Shown one piece after another: positions 1 to 6,579 of a stretch of DNA of 20,838 nucleotides. The notes under the pieces are model-generated. The model was not told the DNA's origin. It worked only from the letters and a program-made list of their open reading frames with translations, and searched no databases. This DNA comes from Deltaproteobacteria bacterium (GTDB taxonomy: Bacteria; Myxococcota_A; UBA9160; JAFDET01), in NCBI GenBank assembly GCA_019310195.1, contig JAFDET010000044.1, forward strand, positions 1 to 20,838. The letters are read 5' to 3'. Both the position numbers and the translations under genes were made by a program. Positions within the stretch are counted from its first letter, which is position 1, and each line of letters begins with the position of its first letter.

Positions 1-144
1 GGTCGCGTTCACGTGTCGCGACCGGATCTCCTCGGCGACCTTGGGCTCGAACGCCCACAGCGTGACGTCGTGCCCGATGCGCGCTGCGTGACAGGCGAGC
101 GCCGTACCCCACGCGCCCGCTCCAATGACGGCTAGCTTGGCCAT
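1..144 (-). CDS. gpsA: NAD(P)-dependent glycerol-3-phosphate dehydrogenase, N-terminal fragment
   Basis: Only the first 48 codons are in the window; the gene runs off the left edge. The translation begins MAKLAVIGAGAWGTALA, which is the Rossmann-fold dinucleotide-binding start of GpsA (GxGxWGTALA, residues about 8-17), followed by a second strand reading VTLWAF. The family makes sn-glycerol 3-phosphate from dihydroxyacetone phosphate in the cytoplasm for phospholipid synthesis. The ATG at 144 has a good ribosome binding site (GAGGAG, five bases upstream), and the GpsA fold starts exactly here. The same frame stays open upstream to another ATG at 273, also preceded by AAGGAG, and would add a short hydrophobic leader; that is noted under findings. 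The identification is firm although the gene is cut. Confidence 0.9.
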   Translation of the reverse strand, partial: MAKLAVIGAGAWGTALACHAARIGHDVTLWAFEPKVAEEIRSRHVNAT

Positions 145-406
145 CCCTTCTCCTCGACGATTGAACGCCAAGGGTAGCCGCCCCTCGCGGCGCCGCGGGC
201 CTAGAGCGCCAGCACTCAACAGCAAGAGAAACACGAAGGCCAGACCCGACTGCAGTCGCTCGACTGCTCGCATCACACGCTCCTTCCCGGAGGTGATGCA
301 ACACCTGTTCCCAAGCGGGGAGTCGCGCCACGGTCGACGATCCGCGGCCGCCTTCGCAGCTGGCGCAGATTGCCCTATCCCGATGGATGCCACGGCCCTG
401 GAGCGA
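145..406. other. Intergenic region without a convincing gene
   Basis: About 260 bases lie between the methyltransferase stop and the gpsA start. Both neighbours are on the minus strand, so this region should contain the gpsA leader. I see no RNA gene or clear terminator. The only feature of note is an in-frame minus-strand extension of gpsA from an ATG at 273, encoding a short hydrophobic stretch (LAFVFLLLLSAGAL). Confidence 0.4.
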
Positions 407-1042
407 TCACGCGGGCCGCGATCCGATGGTCAGGACCGAAGGCAGGATCAGCGTCGCCGGGACCCGGAACACCAGCTGCTGGGACTCGACGTGGAAGCCC
501 GCTGCCTCGAACAGCTCGCGCATCTGCCCGCGGGTGGGCCAGCGGGCCGGCTCACCGACCAGCCGGGACACCCGGTGGGCGACGCTTCCCATCACGGCCA
601 GGGGCGGGTTGACCAGCGAGACCAGCAGGCGGCCGCCGGGAGCGAGCACCCGGAAGAACTCCTCCAGCGCCTGCGCCTGATCGGGGAACCAGTGGAAGGC
701 CTCGGTGGAGACGACGGCGTCGAAGCGCCCCGGCGCCAGCGGCAGCGCCAGGGCGCTGCCCTGCACCAGCGCGTCGGCGCGCCGCTGCTGCGCGGCCTGG
801 GCCAGCATGCCCCGGGAGAAGTCGCAGCCCACCACCCTTGCGCCCAGCTCGCGACGCATCCGCGTGGCCAGCAGTCCCGTTCCGCACGCCACGTCCAAAA
901 CCTGCCCGCTGCCCGCCCCGCGCAGCCCGCGCAGCACGGCGTCGTGCTCCGGGCGGTAGGTCAGGCGCTGGACCAGGGGCGCGTCGTAGAAACGCGACCA
1001 GATGTCGAAGAACCAGCGGTCGGGGCCGCGGCGTTCCGCCAT
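407..1042 (-). CDS. Class I SAM-dependent methyltransferase (UbiE/Methyltransf_11 type)
   Basis: This 211-residue protein transfers a methyl group from S-adenosylmethionine to an unknown acceptor. Motif I is clear (VLDVACGTG, residues 48-56), followed by the acidic end of the second strand (VVGCDFS, Asp74), the central strand with its following loop (FDAVVSTEAFHWF, about 107-119) and the post-motif LAPGGRLL (133-140). The length fits the compact UbiE-like group, and there is no signal peptide or membrane segment, so it should be cytosolic. The gene stands alone: it diverges from the PI-PLC-like gene and lies 262 bases before gpsA on the same strand. The fold is certain. The substrate cannot be told from sequence, and the neighbours give no pathway clue. 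Confidence 0.85.
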   Translation of the reverse strand: MAERRGPDRWFFDIWSRFYDAPLVQRLTYRPEHDAVLRGLRGAGSGQVLDVACGTGLLATRMRRELGARVVGCDFSRGMLAQAAQQRRADALVQGSALALPLAPGRFDAVVSTEAFHWFPDQAQALEEFFRVLAPGGRLLVSLVNPPLAVMGSVAHRVSRLVGEPARWPTRGQMRELFEAAGFHVESQQLVFRVPATLILPSVLTIGSRPA

Positions 1043-1107
1043 GCCCCCAAGCCTACCGCTCAGCCGGAGGGGCGCTGTCCGGGAAGGAACGGGCCAGGCT
1101 CAACCCG

Positions 1108-1115
1108 TGTATGAT
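1108..1115 (+). promoter_or_regulatory. Possible -10 element for the PI-PLC-like gene
   Basis: The sequence TATGAT at 1110-1115, preceded directly by TG, matches five of six bases of the sigma70 -10 consensus and lies about 60 bases before the ATG at 1176, in the gap between two divergent genes. I see no good -35 at the usual distance, so this is a weak call based on position and one hexamer. Confidence 0.2.
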
Positions 1116-1175
1116 GGTCGCCATCCGGGCGCGCGGCGTGGGGGCGCGGAGGCCCAATCGGAAGGCGGAAGCTCC

Positions 1176-2443
1176 ATGCGCTGCGCACGGTTCCCTGCGG
1201 TCGTTGCCACTCTCACCTTGCTGCTGGCGGCTGTGCCCGCCCAGGCGACCCCCCATGCGTCCCGCTGCGACGCGGACGCTCGGGTGCTCTACTGGTTCGA
1301 GGTGGTCGCGGACATCTTGCGGACGTGCCCGGGCCCTTCGCCGGCTTCCTCAGCCGCCACTTCGAGCGCAAGGCCGAGCGGGCGGCGCTCCGGTACGCCG
1401 ACCGCTGCGTGCACCTGAACCAGGTGCAGGTCCTCGGCAGCCACAACAGCTACCACATCGAGCCGGCCCCGGAGCTGATCGACATCTACCTGCTGTTCGA
1501 CCCTTCGGCCTTCGAGCTCCGCTACACCCACCGACCCCTGGACCAGCAGTTCGGCGAGCTGGGCGTGCGGCAGATCGAGCTGGACGTCTTCGCGGATCCC
1601 GACGGCGGGCTGTACGCCGAACCCGTGGGGCTCAAGATCCGCGAGCAGGACTTCACCCTGCGCCTCCCGGAGCTGGATCCGCCGGGAACCAAGGTGCTGC
1701 ACATCCAGGACCTGGACTGGGAGACCACCTGCCAGTTCTTCGTGGAGTGCCTCGGCGTCGTCAAAGCTTGGTCCGACGCGAACCCCACCCACCTTCCGAT
1801 CATGATCCTGGTGGAGGCGAAGGAGGAGATCGCGCCCGACCCCCTGAACATGGGCTTCGCGATTCCCATCCCCTTCCAGGGGCCGGAGTTCGACGAGCTG
1901 GACGCGGAGATCCGCTCGATCTTCCCGCCCGGCCAGCTGATCACCCCCGATGACGTGCGCGGGAACTTCGCAACCCTGCGGGAAGCGGTGCTGACACGTG
2001 GCTGGCCGAGCCTGGGCGACGCCCGCGGCAAGGTGCTCTTCGCCCTGGACAACGCCGGCAAGCGCTTCATCTATCAGGACGGGCATCCCTCGCTGGAGGG
2101 ACGCGTCATGTTCGTGGACGCCGACGACGACGAGGATGCCGCCGCCTTCGTCAAGGTGAACGGCCCCCTGGGCAACGAAGCCGCGATCCAGGACCTGGTG
2201 AGCCAGGGCTTCATCGTGCGCACCCGCTCGGACGCCGAAACCGTGGAGGCGCTGGCCGACGACCCCACGCGCCGGGAGGCCGCTCTCGGCAGCGGCGCGC
2301 AGTACGTGAGCACGGACTACGAGGAGCCGGACGCGCGTCCCGAGTTCAACGACTTCGTCGTCTCCATTCCCGACGGAGAGCCCGGGCGCTGCAATCCGGT
2401 CAACGCCCCGCCCGGCTGCCGCAACTTCGCGCTGGAGCGCTGA
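1176..2443 (+). CDS. Secreted Ca2+-dependent PI-PLC-like phosphodiesterase, with an apparent frameshift
   Basis: The protein is read in two frames. The first (ATG at 1176) gives a Sec signal peptide (VVATLTLLLAAVPAQA, cleavage near residue 23) and continues to ..VLYWFEVVADILRT. The second opens at GTG 1325 and carries 372 residues to the stop at 2441-2443. Joined by a -1 shift near 1323-1325 they give one protein of about 420 residues. The mature part has LGSHNSYH, an early IELDVFADPDGG block and LPIMILVEAKEE, which I recognise as the bacterial Ca-dependent phosphoinositide phospholipase C-like family (PI-PLC-C1, PF16670). The first motif would supply a catalytic His. It is probably an exported enzyme that cleaves a phosphodiester in lipids or a related substrate. 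The shift could be a real mutation, a sequencing error, or programmed. If the gene starts at 1325 instead, it would lack its export signal. Confidence 0.75.
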
Positions 2444-2460
2444 GACCCAAAGCGTTTTTT
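2436..2460 (+). terminator. Weak candidate intrinsic terminator after the PI-PLC-like gene
   Basis: A 6 bp stem (AGCGCT at 2436-2441 with AGCGTT at 2451-2456, including one G-U pair) with a 9-base loop ends in six T residues at 2455-2460 and overlaps the stop codon. The stem is short for an intrinsic terminator, so confidence is low. Confidence 0.3.
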
Positions 2461-2492
2461 CGACCGGGTCAGCCGGAGTCGACGGCGGACCG

Positions 2493-2753
2493 ATGAGTCC
2501 TCTGGACGGATCGGAACTCGCCATGGGAAAGATTCCCGCCGTACTCATCGGCCTGATTGCAATCTGGATCACCCTCTCGATGGTCCGGAATGGACCGCAG
2601 CGTGCCTTCGGGGGCCTGTTCGGCCTGCTGGACGAGCCCCAATACGGAGAGGCGGACCGGCCGACGCGGAGCGGCAAGCTCGCCGAACGCGCGCTCGACG
2701 CCCCCGCGGAGGAGCCGGACCCGGACGCGCCGCCTTGGTGGAGCGAGCCCTAG
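2493..2753 (+). CDS. Small single-pass membrane protein, unknown function
   Basis: This 86-codon reading frame encodes a hydrophobic segment (IPAVLIGLIAIWITLSMV, residues about 14-31), then a Gly-rich stretch (FGGLFGLL) and an acidic, Pro-rich tail ending PPWWSEP. A second ATG at 2523 (MGKIPAV...) would also work and would put the helix at the extreme N-terminus. Neither start has a strong ribosome binding site. I do not recognise a family. Support comes from the membrane helix followed by a charged tail and from the lack of a better frame on either strand. The TAG stop is part of the CTAG that borders the palindromic element at 2749-2934, so the gene ends exactly at the insertion point. The stop would be the same without the element. 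Confidence 0.5.
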   Translation: MSPLDGSELAMGKIPAVLIGLIAIWITLSMVRNGPQRAFGGLFGLLDEPQYGEADRPTRSGKLAERALDAPAEEPDPDAPPWWSEP

Positions 2754-2934
2754 CCCGGATTATTCATGAAGCCCGTAGCGAAAACGTCGAAACTGCCGGA
2801 GATTCGCGGCCCTCGGACCGGAGGCCGCCGCAGGCGTACTTGCCGTACGTCGAGGACGGCCGGAGGGAGAAGGTCGCGAAGATTCGGTGCTTTCGACGTT
2901 CGCAGTAGGGCGCTCATGAATAATCCGGGCTAGG
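2749..2934. mobile_element. MITE-like palindromic element with perfect terminal inverted repeats
   Basis: The ends are a perfect 21 bp inverted repeat: 2749-2769 against 2914-2934 (core CCCGGATTATTCATGA). Nested inside are a second perfect 10 bp pair (AACGTCGAAA at 2783-2792 and its complement at 2891-2900), a third 6 bp pair (TTCGCG at 2803-2808 with CGCGAA at 2875-2880) and a small central hairpin (CGTAC-TTGCC-GTACG). All the long pairs share one axis, so the whole element is one imperfect palindrome. CTAG occurs at both borders (2750-2753 and 2930-2933) and could be a 4 bp target duplication, leaving 16 bp terminal repeats. There is no transposase. It is best read as a non-autonomous element mobilised by some IS, and its transcript could also act as a terminator between the flanking genes, which point toward each other. 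Confidence 0.75.
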
Positions 2935-2948
2935 CCTGCTCCGCCCGG

Positions 2949-4430
2949 TCAGAGCCCTTCCAGCGCCGCGGCCACGCGGCGCACGCCCTCGTCGATGTCG
3001 GCTTCACTCAAGGCCGCGTAGCCCAGTACGTAGCCGGCCTGCGGGGGCGGATGTGTGTAGTACGGGCGCACGGGGTAGAGGCCCACGTCGCGCGCCGCGC
3101 AGGCGCGGCGCAGCTCGGCCTCGCGGGCGCCGGGAAGCTCGTGAACCCAGAGCAGGCCGTGCAGGCCCGCGCGCGTACCCGCCAGCGATGCCGTGCCGCC
3201 CAGGTGCCGCTCCACGGCGCGGTTCAGCGCCTCGCGGCGGGCGGCGTTGCGCACCCGCGAGCGGCGCACGTGGCGCTCCAGGTAGCCGCCCTCGATGAAG
3301 TCGGCCAGCACGCGCTGCTCCAGGGTCGCGCTTCCCGTGTCGGCGTAGGCCTTGGCCAGGGAGAAGACCCGTACCAGCGGCTCCGGCACCACCAGCCAGC
3401 CGATGCGCAGCGAAGGGAAGAGCAGCTTGGAAGCCGTGCCCATGTAGAGGACGCGGCCCGACCGGTCCAGGCTCTGCAGGCTGGGAACCGGGCGTCCCTC
3501 GTAGCGGTACTCACCGTCGTAGTCGTCCTCCAGGATGAAGGCCGCGCGGCGCTCGGCCCACGACAGCAGCGCCAGCCGCCGCTCCAGCGAGAGCACGCCG
3601 CCCGTCGGGAACTGATGGGACGGCGTGGCGCAGACGCCGCGCACCGCGGGCTGCGCCGTCAGCTCGTCCACGCACAGTCCCTGCTCGTCCACGGGAATGG
3701 AGACGAGCTCGGCGCCGTAGGCGCTCAGCGGGAGGGAGAAGCCCGTGTAGTGGGGCTCCTCCAGGGCGACCCGATCGGCGGGATCGATCAACACACGCCC
3801 CACCAGATCGATGGCCTGCTGGCTGCCGTGGGTGACCAGGATCTGCTCCGGCGTGCAGACCACGCCGCGCGCGCGGCGCAGGTAGCCGGCCAGGGCGCGG
3901 CGCAGCTCCGGGGCGCCGGCAGGATCGCCGTAGGCCAGCCGCACCGCGCTGGCCCGACGCGCCCTCCGGCCCAGCAGCCGGCACCAGGTCTCGAGCGGCA
4001 AGTCGGCGTAGGCCGGCTCGCCGTAGCGGAAGTCGTAGGCCAGGTGCCGGCGCGGCATGTCCCACGACACGCCCGACCGGGGTGCCTGCGCCAGCATGCG
4101 CCGTGCCTGGGCCGAGACGGCGAGCGTGGGCGCCGGGCCGCGACTGCGGCCCCCGCTGCCGCCGGCGGGCCGCGGCGCCGGAGCCGGTTCCTCCGGCAGG
4201 CTGGCGGCCACGAAGGTGCCCGAGCCGGTGCGAGCCGTGACGTAGCCCTCGTCCAGGAGCTGCTCGTAGGCCAGCAGCGCCGTGTTCCGCGACACGCCCG
4301 CCTCCCGGGCCAGGCTGCGGGTCGCGGGCAGCCGCGCCCCCGGCAGCAGGGCCCCCTCCAGGATGACCCTGCGCAGGGCCCGGTAGAGCTGCTGGTAGAG
4401 CGGGCCCTCGCCATCGAGCTGGAGCCACAT
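2949..4430 (-). CDS. MocR/PdxR-family transcriptional regulator (GntR winged helix plus aminotransferase-like domain)
   Basis: This 493-residue protein has the standard two-part MocR layout. Residues about 8-76 form a GntR winged helix (LPATRSLAREAGVSRNTALLAYEQLLDEGYVTARTG lies in this part). A Pro/Gly-rich linker follows (about 78-105), then a fold-type I aminotransferase-like domain. PLP-binding residues are kept: HGSQQAIDL (201-209), the EDDYDGEYRY block (301-310) and the Schiff-base lysine in GTASKLLFPSLRIG (Lys335). Such proteins use PLP or its amino-acid adduct as effector and usually control the gene next to them. The ATG at 4430 has GGAG seven bases upstream. It is transcribed away from the SnoaL-thioesterase-Mo-GST operon, whose first gene begins within 100 bases, so that operon is the likely target. 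The effector is unknown. Confidence 0.92.
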   Translation of the reverse strand: MWLQLDGEGPLYQQLYRALRRVILEGALLPGARLPATRSLAREAGVSRNTALLAYEQLLDEGYVTARTGSGTFVAASLPEEPAPAPRPAGGSGGRSRGPAPTLAVSAQARRMLAQAPRSGVSWDMPRRHLAYDFRYGEPAYADLPLETWCRLLGRRARRASAVRLAYGDPAGAPELRRALAGYLRRARGVVCTPEQILVTHGSQQAIDLVGRVLIDPADRVALEEPHYTGFSLPLSAYGAELVSIPVDEQGLCVDELTAQPAVRGVCATPSHQFPTGGVLSLERRLALLSWAERRAAFILEDDYDGEYRYEGRPVPSLQSLDRSGRVLYMGTASKLLFPSLRIGWLVVPEPLVRVFSLAKAYADTGSATLEQRVLADFIEGGYLERHVRRSRVRNAARREALNRAVERHLGGTASLAGTRAGLHGLLWVHELPGAREAELRRACAARDVGLYPVRPYYTHPPPQAGYVLGYAALSEADIDEGVRRVAAALEGL

Positions 4431-4448
4431 GGGCGATCTCCGAGGACA

Positions 4449-4480
4449 CCAAAATGGCCCCGTCAGATTACCAGAAATGG
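4449..4480. promoter_or_regulatory. Paired CCA-TGG sites, candidate MocR operator
   Basis: Two similar sites, CCAAAATGG (4449-4457) and CCAGAAATGG (4471-4480), lie 22 bases apart (start to start), about two helical turns, in the gap between the divergent regulator and the SnoaL gene. Each is itself an imperfect palindrome with CCA/TGG arms. MocR proteins commonly bind paired or direct-repeat sites in such divergent gaps, so this is a reasonable operator candidate, but no known consensus was matched. Confidence 0.35.
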
Positions 4481-4518
4481 TTCTTGTCGAAGGGCCTTTT
4501 CGGGTCGATCCTGAGGCC

Positions 4519-5160
4519 GTGAGCGCAGACGTACCGGCCTTCCTCGAACGCTTCCAACGCTTCGGCGCCGCCCCGAGCGTCGATACCTACCTGCCCCTCT
4601 TCCACCCCGACGCCACCCTGTTCGACTCCGGGATGGAGCGCCCCATCGGCGTGGCGGAGATCCCGGAGCACATCGGGGCCATCCTGAACTGGGTGCCCGA
4701 CTTCCGCATGACGCCCGAGCGCTGGCGCGAGCGCGACGGGACGCTCTTCGTCGAGGCGCTCAACCGGGCCACGCTGGGCGGGACGCCGGTCCGCTGGGAC
4801 TCCATCTACTGCATGGACCTGCGCGGTGATCGGGTGGTGCGTGGGCGCCGCTACTACGACCGCCGGCCGCTCTTCGCGCGGCTCAACCCGGACATCCCGG
4901 CGCTGGTCCCCTACGCCAAGGACGATCCCATCTCGCTCGGCGAGCTGGCCCGGCTGCTTCCGGACCTCACCCTTCAGCTGGTGAGCCGCGCGGGCGACGA
5001 GGCGCTGGCCTTCGTGGAGTGGCGCGCCCGGGCCACTGTGGGTGGGGCGCCCTTCGCCTTCGGAATCGCCGAGCGCAGCGAGCTGCACGGCGGGATCGTG
5101 CGCGGCGGCCGCGCCTACTTCGACACCCTGGCCCTGGCCGCACGCCGGGCCGCGGGCTGA
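4519..5160 (+). CDS. Two-domain SnoaL/NTF2-like protein
   Basis: The protein looks like two NTF2-like (SnoaL) units in tandem. The first holds FLERFQRFGAAPSVDTYLPL, then LFHPDATLFDSG and a YYDRRPLFARL end strand. The second holds LPDLTLQLVSRAGDEALAFV, then the RSELHGGIVRGGRAYFD end. SnoaL-like folds act as small cyclases, hydratases, isomerases or binding proteins, so the fold does not fix the reaction. I place the start at the GTG at 4519 because MSADVPAFLERF is a natural N-terminus and the upstream in-frame ATGs fall in the operator region (4477) or overlap the regulator's start codon (4429). The ribosome binding site for 4519 is poor (TGAGG only two bases away), so 4477 stays possible. It is the first gene of a five-gene operon, 14 bases before the thioesterase. 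Confidence 0.75.
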   Translation: MSADVPAFLERFQRFGAAPSVDTYLPLFHPDATLFDSGMERPIGVAEIPEHIGAILNWVPDFRMTPERWRERDGTLFVEALNRATLGGTPVRWDSIYCMDLRGDRVVRGRRYYDRRPLFARLNPDIPALVPYAKDDPISLGELARLLPDLTLQLVSRAGDEALAFVEWRARATVGGAPFAFGIAERSELHGGIVRGGRAYFDTLALAARRAAG

Positions 5161-5174
5161 GAGAGGAACCTCCG

Positions 5175-5618
5175 ATGGGCGAAGCCCTGGATGCCGACGT
5201 GGTCGGCGCCATCGAGAAGGGGATCGTGGCCGCTCCCTTTGGAAGCCTGATCGGCTTGGAGTGCGTGTTCGTCGAGGAAGATCGCGTGCAGCTGCGGCTC
5301 CCCTTCCGCGCCGACGTGACCACCGTGGGGGAGTTGGTGCACGGCGGCGCGATCGCATCCGCCGTGGACGTGGCCGCCACCGCCGCCGCCTGGGCCAGCC
5401 CGAAGGCTTCCTTCAAGGCGCGGGGCAGCACCGTGGGCTTCTCGCTCAACTTCCTGGCGCCGGGGCTCGGCAGCGACCTGCTGGCCGACGCCCGGGTGAT
5501 CCAGCGCGGCCGCTCGCTGTGCGTGGTCGAGGTGGCCGTCAGCGACGCCGACGGCAGCCCGGTAGCGCGCGCCCTGGTCACCTACCGGCTCTCTCTGCCC
5601 ACGGAGGCGCCCGCATGA
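5175..5618 (+). CDS. PaaI-type hotdog thioesterase
   Basis: This 147-residue protein has the single hotdog domain of the PaaI/YigI thioesterases. The signature VHGGAIASAVDVAATAAAWA (residues about 55-74) contains the helix-start HGG and the catalytic Asp65. It is followed by the strands STVGFSLNFLAPG and LLADARVIQRGRSLCVVEVAV. The family hydrolyses acyl-CoA thioesters, often of aromatic or ring-opened acids, in the cytoplasm. The ATG at 5175 has GAGGAA nine bases before it. The stop overlaps the next start as ATGA, which indicates translational coupling. Its place among SnoaL-like proteins, a molybdoenzyme and a GST suggests it removes CoA from a pathway intermediate, but the substrate is unknown. 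Confidence 0.88.
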   Translation: MGEALDADVVGAIEKGIVAAPFGSLIGLECVFVEEDRVQLRLPFRADVTTVGELVHGGAIASAVDVAATAAAWASPKASFKARGSTVGFSLNFLAPGLGSDLLADARVIQRGRSLCVVEVAVSDADGSPVARALVTYRLSLPTEAPA

Positions 5619-6559
5619 GCGACCTGGCCCGCTTCCTGGACTACGCGCGCGCATTCGAGCTCGCTTTCCTCTGCGACGACTTCGGGCTGATCGAACCCTT
5701 CTTCGCCGACGACGCGCGCCATCGGGTGGCGGGCGAAGACCCGTTCGCCGCCGACGATCACGGCCGCGACGGCGTAGTTGCGGGCCTGCGCGCGAGCGTC
5801 GGGCGAATCGACCGGCGCTTCGACGCGCGGATCGTCGAGATCGTGGAAGGCCCGGAGCCGCGCGACGGAGGCGTCGGGATGCGCTTCACCATGCACCTGC
5901 GACGGGCGGGCCTGCCGGATCTCGTCCTCGAGGGCGACCACCTGACGGTCTACGACGACGGCGGCTCCATCGCACGGATCGACGAGACGCTCCTGGGAGG
6001 CTGCGACAAGGAGGCGCGCGCCTACCTCGAGCGACACGACGCTGCGCTTCGCCCCTCGGGAAGTGCTCCGCCTGCACCTCGCCCGGAAGACGCGCCGCTC
6101 TTCCGCGACGCGTTCCAGAAGACGCTGGTGCGCGCCTACGCCGCCGCAAAGAGCGCCCAGGACGTGGAGGCGGCGCTCGGAATCTGCCATCCGGACTTCT
6201 CGATCGAAACCCTCGCCTTCGGCACGACCTCGCGTGGCCGCGACGACACCGCCAACCAGCTCGCCCTCTTCTTCTCCGTGTTCCCGGACTTCCGGGCTGA
6301 GACCGAGGGGCTGCTGTCGGGCGACGAGGGAGTGGCCTGGTGGGGCCGGATCGCGCTCACCTTTGCCGGGCCCCTGCTGGGCCGCGCTCCGACGGGCCGC
6401 CGCGCCACGATCCCGGCCTTCTCGATCTTTGACTTCCGCGACGGCCTGCTGGCCCGCGAGCGCTTTTTCTTCGACCTCGGCATGCTCTGCGATGACATCG
6501 GCGTGCCGCTGGCCGAGATGTCCCGGGCCCTGGAGGGCCTGCGTGCAGCGGCCGAGTGA
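5615..6559 (+). CDS. Tandem SnoaL-like protein (NTF2-like plus ester-cyclase-like domain)
   Basis: The 314-residue product again holds two NTF2-like units. The N-terminal unit (about 1-145) reads FLDYARAFELAFLCDDFGLI, with FFADDARHRV and GDHLTVYDDGGSIARIDE as later strands. After a Pro-rich linker, the C-terminal unit (about 160-314) is close to the SnoaL polyketide-cyclase or ester-cyclase group: FSVFPDFRAETEGLLSGDEG, a WWGRIALTFAGPLLG strand and PAFSIFDFRDGLLARERFFFD. It starts inside the stop codon of the thioesterase gene (ATGA). Two different two-domain SnoaL proteins in one operon suggest that they form a mixed complex or act on successive steps; that is an inference. There is no signal peptide, so it should be cytosolic. 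Confidence 0.82.
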   Translation: MSDLARFLDYARAFELAFLCDDFGLIEPFFADDARHRVAGEDPFAADDHGRDGVVAGLRASVGRIDRRFDARIVEIVEGPEPRDGGVGMRFTMHLRRAGLPDLVLEGDHLTVYDDGGSIARIDETLLGGCDKEARAYLERHDAALRPSGSAPPAPRPEDAPLFRDAFQKTLVRAYAAAKSAQDVEAALGICHPDFSIETLAFGTTSRGRDDTANQLALFFSVFPDFRAETEGLLSGDEGVAWWGRIALTFAGPLLGRAPTGRRATIPAFSIFDFRDGLLARERFFFDLGMLCDDIGVPLAEMSRALEGLRAAAE

Positions 6560-6579
6560 GACGCACCCAGGAGACGGCC

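Noticed and set aside
125..1114. 329-codon plus-strand frame over gpsA and the methyltransferase
   Set aside because: Low-complexity Arg/Gln-rich translation antisense to two recognisable genes.
1289..2677. 462-codon open frame on the minus strand across the PI-PLC-like gene
   Set aside because: Antisense shadow with biased composition; the plus strand carries the conserved PI-PLC-like motifs.
3051..4514. 487-codon plus-strand frame opposite the MocR gene
   Set aside because: Gln/Arg/Ala-rich shadow without recognisable domains; the minus strand encodes a complete MocR protein.
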